The position numbers and the translations under genes were made by a program. Below the pieces are notes generated by a model. That model worked only from the letters and a program-made list of their open reading frames with translations, was not told the DNA's origin and ran no database searches. Below, piece after piece: positions 26,364 to 35,985 of a DNA stretch of 64,000 nucleotides. The first letter of the stretch is position 1; every line of letters starts with the position of its first letter. The stretch is taken from the NCBI GenBank assembly GCA_009920665.1, contig RFZL01000001.1, positions 106,821-170,820 on the forward strand, written 5' to 3'. This DNA is from Alphaproteobacteria bacterium (lineage in GTDB: Bacteria > Pseudomonadota > Alphaproteobacteria > Puniceispirillales > Puniceispirillaceae).

Positions 26364-26705
26364 CGCCTTCTCCTGATTACTCTGAGCCTCGGAAATGGGC
26401 TCTTCACAACAGCACCTGTAGGATGACGGGTCATACCTGACCACCAGGATATCTTCAGTCGAGATATCCTCGGTTGATAAATATTCAGGGCATCGGGGCG
26501 CCGTGAACGACCCAAAGCCATGAAATATCGCCAGCCTCCTCCCGATGCGGTTTTCCCAATGCAAGACGCCTGTGAGCTGCCAGACCGACGACCCTGAAGG
26601 CAACCGCGCTCCCACCGCACAATGACGTCTACATCCCGATTAGACTGCAATGATTACAGGGATGTGACAAGAGGGCTGTTGGTCAAAAATTGCTTCATCG
26701 CGGAT
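26364..26705. other. 342-bp intergenic region upstream of the transporter operon
   Basis: No convincing gene is seen here. It separates the sulfatase-fold hydrolase gene, whose stop is at 26706, from the binding-protein start. It contains one strong inverted repeat (26446-26470) and must include the promoter of the transporter operon. Confidence 0.6.
26446..26470. promoter_or_regulatory. Perfect 9-bp inverted repeat upstream of the ABC operon
   Basis: AGGATATCT (26446-26454) and AGATATCCT (26462-26470) form a perfect inverted repeat with a 7-base spacer, about 83 bases before the binding-protein start on the minus strand. It could be a repressor operator or an mRNA hairpin. There is no T-run, so a terminator for the upstream gene is less likely. 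Confidence 0.45.
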
Positions 26706-28202
26706 TCAATGCTGTCCCCTGACAACACCATCGGGCGTGATCATGGTGCTGGCAAACCGGCCTTCCGCATGCCGCATCCGGTGGTTCAGCAGCCGCTCAA
26801 GCATCGACAGCCTTACCGTGTCCGCGCCGCTATCGCCGGCGATATTCCGCCCTTCACCCTCACCATCATGGTCAAACAGGATCGGCGGCAGACCACCATT
26901 GAAATGCACGAGTGAATGCCTGGCGGTTCGCAAAATGGCGACACCGCACTCGTGCGATGACAGGCCGAACTGTTGCTGCGCCGCGGTGGGTTTCACCGGG
27001 TCACCAAAATCCAGCTCGGAAACGCTGTAATCCCTCCAGCCTTCCGGCATCTCGCCTCTGGCAAGCGGCATCAGCGAGTGTCCGTCGACGGTATCCGGGC
27101 AGTCCTGGCCAAGCCAGTCGAGAATCGTCGGCATCACATCAACCGATTCGGTGGGCAGATCGACCCGCGCCGGGCGCGCGCCGGGGACACGAACCATCAA
27201 TGGTACCCGAAACGCGGCGTCAAGATAGTTCATCTTGCCCCAGCATCCGTGATCGCCAAGCAGTTCGCCATGATCCGATGTCACGACGATCAGCGTATCC
27301 TCATACTGACCGCGAGATTTCAAATGCGAGATGATACGGCCGAAATGATGATCGAGTTCGGCCACCAGCCCCATATAGACGGCGCGCAGCATGGCTGTGG
27401 TTTCCAGCGACGGTGCCAGATCCGGAAACCCGCACACCATGTCATGAGGCTGCCGATAGGTGGTGGCCGCGCCGTTGAAAGGATGCGCGGCGGCGAATGC
27501 CTCGCCAATGCCGCCGGCGGGCGCCGGCATTGACGCTGCCTCGACGAGATTGTTGTAGGGGGACGGCGCGACAAAGGGCGGGTGCGGCCTGATGAAGGTG
27601 ACATGCGCGCACCAGCCGTCACCGCGCGTCGGCAGGTCTTCAAGGAACCGGTCTGTCAGGAAGGCCGTATCGCTGTGATCGGCTTGGTAGAGCGCCGGCG
27701 CATCCGGTCGATCTCCGGTCGGGACATAGAGATCGTTTCCGGCCGGCACGTCATAGCCCATCGCCTCGAGATGGCCACGCCAGGTGCGGCTGTCGTCGAA
27801 CCGCAGCTCCAGCGCCTCGGTGAAACCGTTCATCACCTGCTCATAGGATGTCAGGATCGGATCATCGGCATCATAATGGCGTGGATCGGCGGCCGTATCG
27901 GTATAGCCATAGAGCAGCGGCGCGATACCGCCGCGCCGCAGCTCGGTCGCGAGATTCGGCTTGTCCATCGGCAGCGGCGTCCCGTTCCGCACCGACCGGT
28001 GGTTCATCGCATATTGCCCGGTCAGCAACGAGGCGCGCGCCGGCCCGCAGGGGCTTGTCACCGACACATGGTTGGTGAAGGCAACACTGTCAGCCATGAA
28101 GGCCCGCAAATTCGGCAATGCCACCGATTCGCCCAGCGCGCCGAAAAGGCAATCAGCGCGCATCTGGTCAAACACTACAAACAGGATATTCGGACGCGTC
28201 AC
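26706..28202 (-). CDS. Sulfatase-fold hydrolase, phosphonate monoester hydrolase (PMH) type
   Basis: A 498-residue alkaline-phosphatase-superfamily enzyme. The formylglycine motif C-x-P-x-R is CGPAR with Cys52 as the residue to be oxidised, and metal-ligand segments are VVFDQMRAD (N-terminal Asp), HVTFIRPHPPF and VTSDHGELLGDHG. The sequence around the active site (CGPARASLLTG, then MNHRSVRNGTPL) and the C terminus closely resemble Rhizobium phosphonate monoester hydrolase (about 514 residues), which hydrolyses phosphonate and phosphate esters. The GTG at 28202 is preceded by GAGG. A formylglycine-generating enzyme is not in the window. Its placement beside phnWAY supports a role in phosphonate use. 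Confidence 0.8.
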   Translation of the reverse strand: MTRPNILFVVFDQMRADCLFGALGESVALPNLRAFMADSVAFTNHVSVTSPCGPARASLLTGQYAMNHRSVRNGTPLPMDKPNLATELRRGGIAPLLYGYTDTAADPRHYDADDPILTSYEQVMNGFTEALELRFDDSRTWRGHLEAMGYDVPAGNDLYVPTGDRPDAPALYQADHSDTAFLTDRFLEDLPTRGDGWCAHVTFIRPHPPFVAPSPYNNLVEAASMPAPAGGIGEAFAAAHPFNGAATTYRQPHDMVCGFPDLAPSLETTAMLRAVYMGLVAELDHHFGRIISHLKSRGQYEDTLIVVTSDHGELLGDHGCWGKMNYLDAAFRVPLMVRVPGARPARVDLPTESVDVMPTILDWLGQDCPDTVDGHSLMPLARGEMPEGWRDYSVSELDFGDPVKPTAAQQQFGLSSHECGVAILRTARHSLVHFNGGLPPILFDHDGEGEGRNIAGDSGADTVRLSMLERLLNHRMRHAEGRFASTMITPDGVVRGQH

Positions 28203-28250
28203 AACAACAGACCTCACAGTACCGGCACACAAAACACATCAAATCGGATT

Positions 28251-29144
28251 CTATGGATCCGGGCGCGACTGTAGGTTGCGAATGTCAGGTTTGGCAAGAG
28301 TGCGCATGAAGCTGCGGATCACCGGCACATCGGTGCGGGCGGCAAGATGCGCCAGCGTTTCCGGCATTGACGGGCTGACACCGTCCAGCCTGATCCGCCG
28401 GAGCCTCGTGTCATTGCCAATTTCCGATTCGGCGACAAAGCCAATGCCAAACCCTTCGGCAACAAGGTCGCGCACCGCCTCGCGTCCCTCGGCAATAATC
28501 GCCGCTTTCAGTTCAATGCCGGCCTCCTGCGCGGCCTGCATCACCCGTACCTGCGTCTCCGAGCCCTGTTCACGGAAGATCAGCGGGAAATCGACAAGTC
28601 TGGAAACAGCCAGGCTGTCTGGCGGTGCAGCAAAGAGTTGCGGGCCGGCAATGGCGATGATCGGCGACAGCCCGAGTTCAACCATCGTCAGGTCGGCGGC
28701 TCGCGGCTGGCTGCCGAAAATACCGATCTCCACCTCATAGGCACGAAGCGCGGCGAGTACATCGCGTGAATTGCCATGGCTGATATCAAGCCGCACATGC
28801 GGATGCTGGCTGCGAAAATCGCGCAGTGGACCGGCCGCGTGCGCAGTTGAATCAACCATGATCCGCAGGCTACCGCGCAAATTGGTGCTGGCACCCTCCA
28901 GGAAAATGCCGATCGCGGCCTCGCCTTCAAAGAAGCGGCTTGTCAGACGAAACAGTTCCTGTCCGCTGTCTGTCAGTTCGACTCGCCGGTTCTGCCGCCG
29001 GAACAACAACAGGTCATAGGCCGCCTCAAGCTGACGAACCTGCTCCGACAGCGCCGGCTGCGACAGGCCAAGCGCCTCGGCGGCGCGGGAAAATCCACCA
29101 CACAGCGCCACATGATGAAACGCTCTGATCTGCGCGTACCGCAT
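28251..29144 (-). CDS. LysR family regulator, probable regulator of the phosphonate genes
   Basis: A 297-residue LysR-type regulator with an N-terminal winged helix (HHVALCGGFSRAAEALGLSQPALSEQVRQLE broken across the helix-turn-helix, about residues 11-40) and a substrate-binding domain. It is transcribed divergently from phnW, with about 100 AT-rich bases between the starts, the usual arrangement for a LysR activator of the divergent operon. The likely inducer is 2-aminoethylphosphonate or a downstream product, by inference from context. The stop lies about 50 bases from the start of the PMH-type gene on the same strand. Confidence 0.85.
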   Translation of the reverse strand: MRYAQIRAFHHVALCGGFSRAAEALGLSQPALSEQVRQLEAAYDLLLFRRQNRRVELTDSGQELFRLTSRFFEGEAAIGIFLEGASTNLRGSLRIMVDSTAHAAGPLRDFRSQHPHVRLDISHGNSRDVLAALRAYEVEIGIFGSQPRAADLTMVELGLSPIIAIAGPQLFAAPPDSLAVSRLVDFPLIFREQGSETQVRVMQAAQEAGIELKAAIIAEGREAVRDLVAEGFGIGFVAESEIGNDTRLRRIRLDGVSPSMPETLAHLAARTDVPVIRSFMRTLAKPDIRNLQSRPDP

Positions 29145-29166
29145 TCAACATATCCATAGATTTTAT

Positions 29167-29203
29167 TTATACATCTATCTGTAATGAAGATTATACATAT
29201 ATC
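29167..29203. promoter_or_regulatory. Direct repeat in the lysR-phnW divergent region, candidate LysR site
   Basis: TTATACATCTATC at 29167-29179 recurs as TTATACATATATC at 29191-29203 (12 of 13 bases). The two starts are 24 bases apart, about two helical turns. The location between divergent lysR and phnW suits regulator binding. Confidence 0.5.
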
Positions 29204-29247
29204 GGGCTTGACGCCAATATCGCGCCATGTTTCCAGGAGATGCCGCT

Positions 29248-30435
29248 ATGAAAGATGGGAACCCGCCCTTTCCGAAGCCCGAACTGGGTGAGCCATATCT
29301 GCTGACACCGGGGCCGCTGACCACCTCCATCGAGGTGAAGCGCGCGATGTTGCGAGACTGGGGAAGCTGGGATGAGGATTTCCGCGCCCTGACAGCCGAT
29401 CTTCGCCGGCGGCTGCTGGCACTTCTCGGCGATATGGCGGATGCCTATGAATGTATCCCGATGCAGGGGTCAGGGACTTTTGGCGTCGAGGCGATGCTTG
29501 GCACGTTTCTGCCGCGTGACGGCAAGATCCTCGTGCTGTCAAATGGTGCCTATGGTGCCCGCGCCGCCGAAACCGTTCGCTATCTTGGACGCGAATTGAC
29601 GGTGATCGACAAGGGCGACTACCTGCCCCCGCGCGGCGAGGAGGTCAGCGCCGCCATTGCCGCCGACCCGGCAATCACCCATGTGCTGGCGATCCATTGC
29701 GAGACAAGTTCGGGAATTCTGAACCCGCTTGCCGAGATCGCCGCCGCGACGGCCGCAGCCGGCAGGCAATTGCTGATCGACAGTATGTCCGCCTTTGGCG
29801 CGATTGACCTTCAGCCGGACAGCATTCCTTTTGAGGCGATGGTCTCCTCGGCAAACAAATGTATCGAGGGCGTGCCGGGGTTCGGCTTTGTGCTGGCGCG
29901 GCGCGACGCTCTCAAGGCCAGCAAGGGTAACGCCCATTCACTCAGCCTTGATCTGCATGCGCAATGGACGGTGATGGAAAAAACCGGCCAATGGCGCTAC
30001 ACCCCGCCAACGCATGTTGTTGCCGCCTTTATCGAGGCATTGCGGATTCATCAGGAAGAAGGTGGAGTGCCGGCGCGCGGCGCGCGTTACACAGCCAACC
30101 GCGATATTCTGGTCGCCGGCATGCGGGATATCGGCTTCGAGACGCTGCTCGACAAACGCTGGCTGTCCCCCATCATCGTGACGTTTTTCAGCCCGGCGGA
30201 CCCGGCCTTTGAATTCGCGCGTTTCTATGAATTGATGAAACGCCAAGGCTATATTATCTATCCTGGCAAGCTGACCGTCGTCGACAGCTTCCGCATCGGT
30301 TGTATCGGCCGAATGGACGCCGCGGTGATGCAGGGCGTGGTTGCCGCCGCTGCGGCGGCGCTTGCCGAGATGGGAGTCGACAACGCAGCGCCGCCGGAAG
30401 ACGCGCTGGCCGAACGCCGCAAACTTTCCGGATGA
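29248..30435 (+). CDS. phnW: 2-aminoethylphosphonate--pyruvate transaminase
   Basis: A 395-residue class V aminotransferase that converts 2-aminoethylphosphonate and pyruvate into phosphonoacetaldehyde and alanine. Diagnostic features are [10 protein letters not shown] at the N terminus, GSGTFGVEA (PLP phosphate), the DSMSAFGA segment with the PLP-contacting Asp, and Lys204 in [15 protein letters not shown] for the Schiff base. The ATG at 29248 has AGGAG 8 bases upstream. The ATG at 29227 is less likely. It is the first gene of the phnW-phnA-phnY set, which is followed by phosphonoacetate hydrolase after 55 bases. Confidence 0.92.
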   Translation: MKDGNPPFPKPELGEPYLLTPGPLTTSIEVKRAMLRDWGSWDEDFRALTADLRRRLLALLGDMADAYECIPMQGSGTFGVEAMLGTFLPRDGKILVLSNGAYGARAAETVRYLGRELTVIDKGDYLPPRGEEVSAAIAADPAITHVLAIHCETSSGILNPLAEIAAATAAAGRQLLIDSMSAFGAIDLQPDSIPFEAMVSSANKCIEGVPGFGFVLARRDALKASKGNAHSLSLDLHAQWTVMEKTGQWRYTPPTHVVAAFIEALRIHQEEGGVPARGARYTANRDILVAGMRDIGFETLLDKRWLSPIIVTFFSPADPAFEFARFYELMKRQGYIIYPGKLTVVDSFRIGCIGRMDAAVMQGVVAAAAAALAEMGVDNAAPPEDALAERRKLSG

Positions 30436-30490
30436 CGGAACCGATCACAACCTCACAACAGACATCAGACAGGAACACGGAACAAAAATC

Positions 30491-31735
30491 ATGGCACTTA
30501 CCACTTCAGTCGAAACCAATGGCCGCCAATATGAGGCCCCCAAATGCTGCGCGGTCGTGATCTGCCTTGACGGTTGCGAGCCGGCCTATCTGGATGTCGC
30601 CATCGAACGCGGGCTGATGCCGAATCTGCAACGCATCCGGCAGAATGGCACCAGCCGCATTGCCCATTCCGTGATCCCCTCCTTCACCAATCCGAACAAC
30701 ATGTCGATTGCCACCGGCCGGCCACCGGCGGTTCACGGTATTTGCGGAAATTACCTGTTCGAGCCGGAAACAGGTGAAGAGGTGATGATGAATGATGTGC
30801 GGTTCCTGCGGGCCCCCACCATTTTCGCAAATTACTACAATGCCGGCGCGCGGGTGGCGCTGGTCACGGCGAAGGACAAGCTTCGCGCCCTTCTCGGGGC
30901 CGGCCTGTCCTTTGATGATGACCGGGCGATCTGCTTTTCCTCCGAGCGCGCCGATCAGGCAACCGCGGCCGCAAACGGCATCGATGATGCCAGCGCCTGG
31001 CTTGGCCGCCCGGTGCCGGAAGTCTATTCCGGTGAGCTGTCCGAGTTCGTCTTCGCCGCCGGCGTCAAGCTGCTGACAGAATGGCGGCCAGATGTGATGT
31101 ATCTGTCGACCACCGACTACATCCAGCACAAATTCGCGCCCGAGGAACAGGGCGCACTGGATTTCCACGCCATGGTCGATGGCTATCTCGGCCAGCTGGA
31201 CGGGCTTGGCGCGGCCATCGTCCTGACCGCCGATCACGGCATGAAGCCGAAGCATGATTCGGCCGGTGATCCAGCCGTGATCTATGTGCAGGATCTTCTT
31301 GATGAATGGCTTGGCACCGCGGCGGCGCGGGTGATCCTGCCGATCACCGACCCCTATGTCGTGCATCATGGCGCCCTCGGCTCTTTCGCCACCGCCTATC
31401 TTCCCGACGGGGCGGATGCGGCGGAGATCAGCGAGAGGCTGGCCACGATCGACGGCATCATGCTGGTGATCGATCGCGATGAGGCGGTGCGACGGTTCGA
31501 GCTACCGGCCGACCGGATCGGCGATATCGTCATTGTGTCCGGTGAAAACATGACCATCGGCACCTCTGCGGACCGGCATGATCTGGCGGCTTTGAAAGAG
31601 CCGCTTCGCAGTCATGGCGGGCTGACCGAACAGGAAGTGCCCTTCATCGTCAACCGCAAGATCGACCTTCCGGCGGCACCGGCACTGCGCAATTTCGATG
31701 CTTTCCACTTCGCATCGATCGCCGCGGCCCAGTAG
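30491..31735 (+). CDS. phnA: Phosphonoacetate hydrolase
   Basis: A 414-residue alkaline-phosphatase-superfamily C-P hydrolase that splits phosphonoacetate into acetate and phosphate. The residues that bind two Zn2+ and carry out catalysis in Sinorhizobium PhnA are all found at a constant offset of two: Asp27 (CLDGCEP), Thr66 nucleophile (SFTNPNN), Asp209 and His213 (TTDYIQHKF), Asp248 and His249 (TADHGM), and His375 (RSHGG). The start at 30491 fits the family N terminus; the frame extends upstream into phnW without a better start. phnY follows after 68 bases. Confidence 0.92.
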   Translation: MALTTSVETNGRQYEAPKCCAVVICLDGCEPAYLDVAIERGLMPNLQRIRQNGTSRIAHSVIPSFTNPNNMSIATGRPPAVHGICGNYLFEPETGEEVMMNDVRFLRAPTIFANYYNAGARVALVTAKDKLRALLGAGLSFDDDRAICFSSERADQATAAANGIDDASAWLGRPVPEVYSGELSEFVFAAGVKLLTEWRPDVMYLSTTDYIQHKFAPEEQGALDFHAMVDGYLGQLDGLGAAIVLTADHGMKPKHDSAGDPAVIYVQDLLDEWLGTAAARVILPITDPYVVHHGALGSFATAYLPDGADAAEISERLATIDGIMLVIDRDEAVRRFELPADRIGDIVIVSGENMTIGTSADRHDLAALKEPLRSHGGLTEQEVPFIVNRKIDLPAAPALRNFDAFHFASIAAAQ

Positions 31736-31803
31736 CGAACAGAATAACAAGCACCCTCACCGCACAGCGCGGAACCAGCCAGATACAGGACAGGAATTTC
31801 AAG

Positions 31804-33252
31804 ATGTCAAACCACACCATCCGCCGCGAAGGCATGCGCATTGGCGGCGAGACCGTTCACACCGACAAGGTAGTCGAGGTTCGCTATCCCTATACGGACG
31901 AGGTGATCGGCACCGTGCCGGCAGGCACCGCCGAACATGCCCGCAAGGCGTTTTCGATCGCCGCCGCGTATCAGCCAAAGCTGACCCGCTATGAGCGTCA
32001 GCAGATCCTGTTCCGCGCGGCCGAACTGATCCGCGAGCGGCGCGAGGAGATCGCCCACTGGCTGACGCTGGAGCTTGGCATCTGCAAGCAGCATTCGCTG
32101 TACGAAACCGGCCGGTCCTATGATGTGTTCACACTGGCGGGTCAACTGGCAATCCAGGATGACGGCCAGATTTTCTCCTGCGACCTGACCCCGCACGGCA
32201 AGAGCCGGAAAATCTTCACCAAGCGCGAGCCGGTCCGCACCATTTCGGCAATTACCCCTTTCAACCATCCATTGAACATGGTCGCGCACAAGATCGCCCC
32301 GTCGATCGCGACCAACAACTGCATGGTCTGCAAGCCGACCGAACAGACACCGCTGACCGCGATCACTCTTGCCGACATCCTGTATGAGGCCGGGCTGCCG
32401 CCGGAGATGTTCCAGATCGTCACCGGCATGCCGGCCGATATCGGGGATGAAATGATCACCAATCCGGATATCGACATCATCACCTTCACCGGCGGCGTGC
32501 CGGTCGGCAAGATGATCGCCGAGAAGGCAGGCTATCGCCGCACCGCGCTGGAACTTGGTGGCAATGACCCGCTGATTATCCTGAACGATCTGAAGGGCGC
32601 CGACATCGAGAAGGCCGCCACCATCGCCGTTGCCGGCGCGACCGGCAATTCCGGCCAGCGCTGTACCGCGGTGAAGCGCATTCTGGTTCAGGAAAGCGTC
32701 GCCGACGATCTGGTGCCGCTGATCCTCGAAAAGGCCAAGGCGATCCGCTTTGGCGACCCGATGGATGCCGACACGCAGCTTGGCTGTGTCATCAATGCCG
32801 ACGCCGCGGCGCTGTTCGAGGCGCGGGTCTTCGCCGCCGAGAAGCAGGGCGCCGAGATCCTCTACCACCCCGGGCGTGACGGTGCGCTGCTGCCACCGAT
32901 TGTCATCGACCGGGTGCCGCATGACAGCGAGCTGGTGATGGAGGAAACCTTCGGCCCGATCGTGCCCATCGTGCGCGTTCCCGATGATGACGCGGCGGTG
33001 ATGGCGATTTCCAACAGCACCGATTTCGGCCTGTCATCCGGTGTCTGCACGAATGATCTGATTCGGGCGACGAACTATATCGAGGGGCTGGATGTCGGCA
33101 CGGTGAATATCTGGGAACAGCCCGGCTACCGGATCGAGATGTCGCCCTTTGGTGGCGTCAAGGATTCCGGCAATGGCGTGAAGGAAGGCGTGCTGGAGGC
33201 GATGAAATTCTTCACTAATGTGAAGACCTACTCCCTTCCCTGGCCGAACTGA
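31804..33252 (+). CDS. phnY: Phosphonoacetaldehyde dehydrogenase
   Basis: A 482-residue NAD-dependent aldehyde dehydrogenase. The catalytic Cys287 lies in [10 protein letters not shown], the general-base Glu in [10 protein letters not shown], and the NAD-binding segment is [11 protein letters not shown] with FTGGVPVGK. In the order phnW-phnA-phnY it oxidises phosphonoacetaldehyde to phosphonoacetate, closing the PhnW/PhnY/PhnA route that also yields carbon. The last 38 bases overlap the convergent MFS gene. Confidence 0.9.
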   Translation: MSNHTIRREGMRIGGETVHTDKVVEVRYPYTDEVIGTVPAGTAEHARKAFSIAAAYQPKLTRYERQQILFRAAELIRERREEIAHWLTLELGICKQHSLYETGRSYDVFTLAGQLAIQDDGQIFSCDLTPHGKSRKIFTKREPVRTISAITPFNHPLNMVAHKIAPSIATNNCMVCKPTEQTPLTAITLADILYEAGLPPEMFQIVTGMPADIGDEMITNPDIDIITFTGGVPVGKMIAEKAGYRRTALELGGNDPLIILNDLKGADIEKAATIAVAGATGNSGQRCTAVKRILVQESVADDLVPLILEKAKAIRFGDPMDADTQLGCVINADAAALFEARVFAAEKQGAEILYHPGRDGALLPPIVIDRVPHDSELVMEETFGPIVPIVRVPDDDAAVMAISNSTDFGLSSGVCTNDLIRATNYIEGLDVGTVNIWEQPGYRIEMSPFGGVKDSGNGVKEGVLEAMKFFTNVKTYSLPWPN

Positions 33253-34417
33253 GCCGACTTCCCAGGAAGCGTCCGGTCGCCAGCACGGTCTCGGCCAGCG
33301 CCAGACCGAGCGAGACCATCAGCAGCGCGAAGATACCCGCCGTGACAATGATCCATCCGGCGGCAAACGGAAATCCGAACACACCGATGAAATAGGACAG
33401 ACCGAACAGCTGCATCGTCTGGGGCATCAGGTCTGCCTGCGCCTCATTCGCCGCCATCGCCTTGACGATCGGATAGGACACCCCATAGCCAATGCCGAAC
33501 AGCGTGGCCGCCAGCAGATACAGCCACCCGCTGTCGCCAAGGACCAGAAACAGCCCGACGCTCAGCGCCATGACAACCATCAGCAGCGAGATAACCCCGT
33601 AAGGGTTCCTGCCACCGACAAATTCGGCGAACAACACCCGGCAGGCGATGACCGTTATGGTGTAGGTCAGAAAATAATCCGCATAGTCAAAGCCGCTCTC
33701 GGCCGCATAGACAGCCTGGAAATTGGTCACGCCCGCGAACACACTGGCGCCCAGCCCCACCATCCAGATCGGCACCGCCGCGCGTGTGCGCATGACCCTG
33801 GCCGCAAGCCCGAAGGACAGCTCGTCACTCTGGCCGGCGGGCACCGGCGCAACGATATGGTGCCGGAAGGGGCGTGCCAGGGCCGCGAAAATCAAACCGC
33901 TGACAAGGCAAAACCCCGCCGTGATCATGAAGGCGGCCTGCAGCCCGAGGCCGATGCGCTCAACCCAGGAACCCATCACCGGGGCCAGCCCGAACCCGGC
34001 CATGATGAAGACCGACAACAGGGTGAAGAACCTGACCCGTTCCTCCGGCTTGATGATCTGGCCAAGCGCCACCGGCGTCAGGGTATAGAACAGCCCCCAT
34101 CCCACCCCGAGCAATATGCCGGCAAGATATATCTGGACACCCGTGCCCGCGGCTGTGGCGAACAGGAACAGGGACAAGGCTATGACGCCGCCCGACCATG
34201 CGATGGTCGGCATGCGCCCGAGCCGGTCGGTGACATGCCCCGAGAACATCACGATGAACAGGGTGCTGATGGCGGTCAGGGCAAGCGTGTTGCCGACATC
34301 GGCCTCAGTGCCGTTGAAGCCGGCGAACAGCGGCGGCAGGACAAAGGTGAGCCCGTAGGGCCCGGCCTGAAGGAAAGTGGCACTGAAAAACAGCGCGATG
34401 AGAATCGGTCTCTTCAT
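33215..34417 (-). CDS. MFS transporter
   Basis: A 400-residue major facilitator with about twelve hydrophobic helices and the loop 2-3 motif [13 protein letters not shown]. The substrate is unknown. Its start codon overlaps the stop of a short upstream frame (TAATG) that is the C-terminal remnant of an EamA transporter. Its 3' end overlaps phnY by 38 bases on the opposite strand, which is unusual and implies that no terminator separates them. Confidence 0.85.
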   Translation of the reverse strand: MKRPILIALFFSATFLQAGPYGLTFVLPPLFAGFNGTEADVGNTLALTAISTLFIVMFSGHVTDRLGRMPTIAWSGGVIALSLFLFATAAGTGVQIYLAGILLGVGWGLFYTLTPVALGQIIKPEERVRFFTLLSVFIMAGFGLAPVMGSWVERIGLGLQAAFMITAGFCLVSGLIFAALARPFRHHIVAPVPAGQSDELSFGLAARVMRTRAAVPIWMVGLGASVFAGVTNFQAVYAAESGFDYADYFLTYTITVIACRVLFAEFVGGRNPYGVISLLMVVMALSVGLFLVLGDSGWLYLLAATLFGIGYGVSYPIVKAMAANEAQADLMPQTMQLFGLSYFIGVFGFPFAAGWIIVTAGIFALLMVSLGLALAETVLATGRFLGSRLSSAREGSRSSH

Positions 34418-34608
34418 TATGATCGGCCCTTGGTTGACTCCCCGGCTACGGTCTTTCCGCCGCCCTCGACAAAGGATGCCATTATTACCGCGGCAATGAT
34501 GATGGCGATACCGGCGATATTGCCTGCCGTCAGCCTCTCGCCAACGAGAAGCCGGGCAATGGCACCCGCCGCGCCGAACAGGGTCGCGGCCAGTACGATG
34601 GCGATCAT
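34417..34608 (-). pseudogene. C-terminal remnant of an EamA/DMT transporter
   Basis: About 63 residues match the last two helices of an EamA protein: a hydrophobic segment (MIAIVLAATLFGAAG) and LLVGERLTAGNIAGIAIIIA, the typical final LGE-helix arrangement. The rest of the roughly 300-residue transporter is missing. The frame continues upstream into unrelated sequence up to 34821. The stop is coupled to the MFS start. The remnant probably records an older EamA-MFS pair damaged by a deletion or insertion. Confidence 0.6.
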
Positions 34609-34626
34609 CCCGTTGGCTCTGCTGGT

Positions 34627-34821
34627 CTGCTGCAGCTGCCCCAAAAGCGTCCCCTTGTTACCAGATTGATGCTCACCAACCAGTTTTTCCGTGCCACGCT
34701 GGTGGCGTCGCAGTTTAGAGATGGGCGTCGGCATTTTTGGTGATACTGCGAGTTCAGACTTTCCGGATTCACGGGGCTGGCCGCGACTTCCACGTGTCCT
34801 GCTCGAAATGGCGGGACGCAA
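34627..34821. other. Unexplained segment between the EamA remnant and P450
   Basis: About 195 bases with no recognised gene on either strand. Short frames exist, but none resembles a family I know. The segment sits precisely where the front part of the EamA gene is missing, so it may be foreign sequence left by an insertion or deletion event. Confidence 0.4.
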
Positions 34822-35985
34822 TCACCTGCCAAGTGGAAGCGTCACCGGGCTCCGGAAATTCGATGATGGCACCCAGTCGAACCGATCCTCGGCAAGGCTG
34901 AAATCGGGCATTGTCTGAAGGAACACACCCATCGACCGTTCCATCACCATGCGGGCAAAATCATTTCCGATGCAGAAATGCTTGCCGGTACCAAATCCAA
35001 GATGACCGCTTGGATTGCGGTGCAGGTCATAGATATCGGCATCAGGAAACTTACGATCATCCCGGTTCGCAGATCCATAAGCCAGCACGACAAAATCGCC
35101 CTTTCGCATCCGCTGCCCATGCAGATCAACATCTCGTGTGAGAACCCGTTTGAAACGTTGCGCCGACGTGTTGTAGCGCAGCGACTCCTCGATCGCCGGC
35201 TTCATCAGGTCAGGGTTATGCCGCAGAGCGTCCTGCACGTCCGGCATCTGTGCCAGATTCAGCGCAAAGATACTCATGAAGCTCGACAGCGATTCAACCC
35301 CCGCCACCACGAACATGGCGGTGGTCAGCACGATCTCGCGCTCCGACAGCGCATCACCGTCGATTTCCGCCTCGGCAAGCCTGGTGATGAGGTCGTCGGC
35401 AGGTTCGCGCCGCCGCGCTGCAACCGCCTCCTTCAGATAGTCGGAGATTTCGGAAAACGCGTCATTCATCTGCCGGCTTCGTCCCTTGGAAGCCTTGTCG
35501 GTCGAAATTGCCAGCACCACCTTCGATCTGATTTCCGCCGGGTCCCGTGGTGGCAGACCAAGCATGTGCAGGATCGTATCCACGGTCACCCTGCTTGAAA
35601 ATGAGCTGACAAAATCAAACTCTGTCTGGCTGGCACATTCTGCGACCGCCCGGTCGGCGACCGCCTCGGCATGGTCAATCACCTCACCAAGGTTCTTTCG
35701 GGCAAAGGCATGGTTTGCCAGGCGCCGCAACCGGTCATGCCGAGGCGGGTCAGTGGTGCCAAGTGTGCCACCTGAACGCCCGGGGATCTCGTCAATCAGA
35801 TTGCCACTGAGAGAGGAATAGGTCTGCCAGTCAACCGCCGCATTTGCCACATCGTCATAGCGCGACAGAAACCATATCCCGGCATCCTCGCTCCAGTAAC
35901 AGGGAAATTCGTCGCGCAGCCGCCGGTAGGCCGGAAACGGATTCGCATCTATCTCGGCACTGTAGAGTTGTATCGGTTCAGTCAT
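34822..35985 (-). CDS. Cytochrome P450, bacterial soluble class
   Basis: A 387-residue P450. The heme loop is FGTGKHFCIGN with the thiolate Cys338, the K-helix ExxR is EESLR, and the I-helix oxygen-activation segment is VAGVESLSS, where Ser replaces the usual Thr after Glu. The ATG at 35985 is preferred over a GTG at 35991. It overlaps the TRAP permease stop by 8 bases, so it is cotranscribed with that transporter. No ferredoxin or ferredoxin reductase is nearby, so electrons must come from elsewhere. Substrate is likely the imported compound, perhaps an aromatic or alkyl acid, by context only. Confidence 0.88.
   Translation of the reverse strand: MTEPIQLYSAEIDANPFPAYRRLRDEFPCYWSEDAGIWFLSRYDDVANAAVDWQTYSSLSGNLIDEIPGRSGGTLGTTDPPRHDRLRRLANHAFARKNLGEVIDHAEAVADRAVAECASQTEFDFVSSFSSRVTVDTILHMLGLPPRDPAEIRSKVVLAISTDKASKGRSRQMNDAFSEISDYLKEAVAARRREPADDLITRLAEAEIDGDALSEREIVLTTAMFVVAGVESLSSFMSIFALNLAQMPDVQDALRHNPDLMKPAIEESLRYNTSAQRFKRVLTRDVDLHGQRMRKGDFVVLAYGSANRDDRKFPDADIYDLHRNPSGHLGFGTGKHFCIGNDFARMVMERSMGVFLQTMPDFSLAEDRFDWVPSSNFRSPVTLPLGR

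Noticed and set aside
34627..34821. Possible insertion-sequence end between P450 and the EamA remnant
   Set aside because: No inverted terminal repeats, target duplication or transposase motif could be found by eye, so it is reported only as unassigned.
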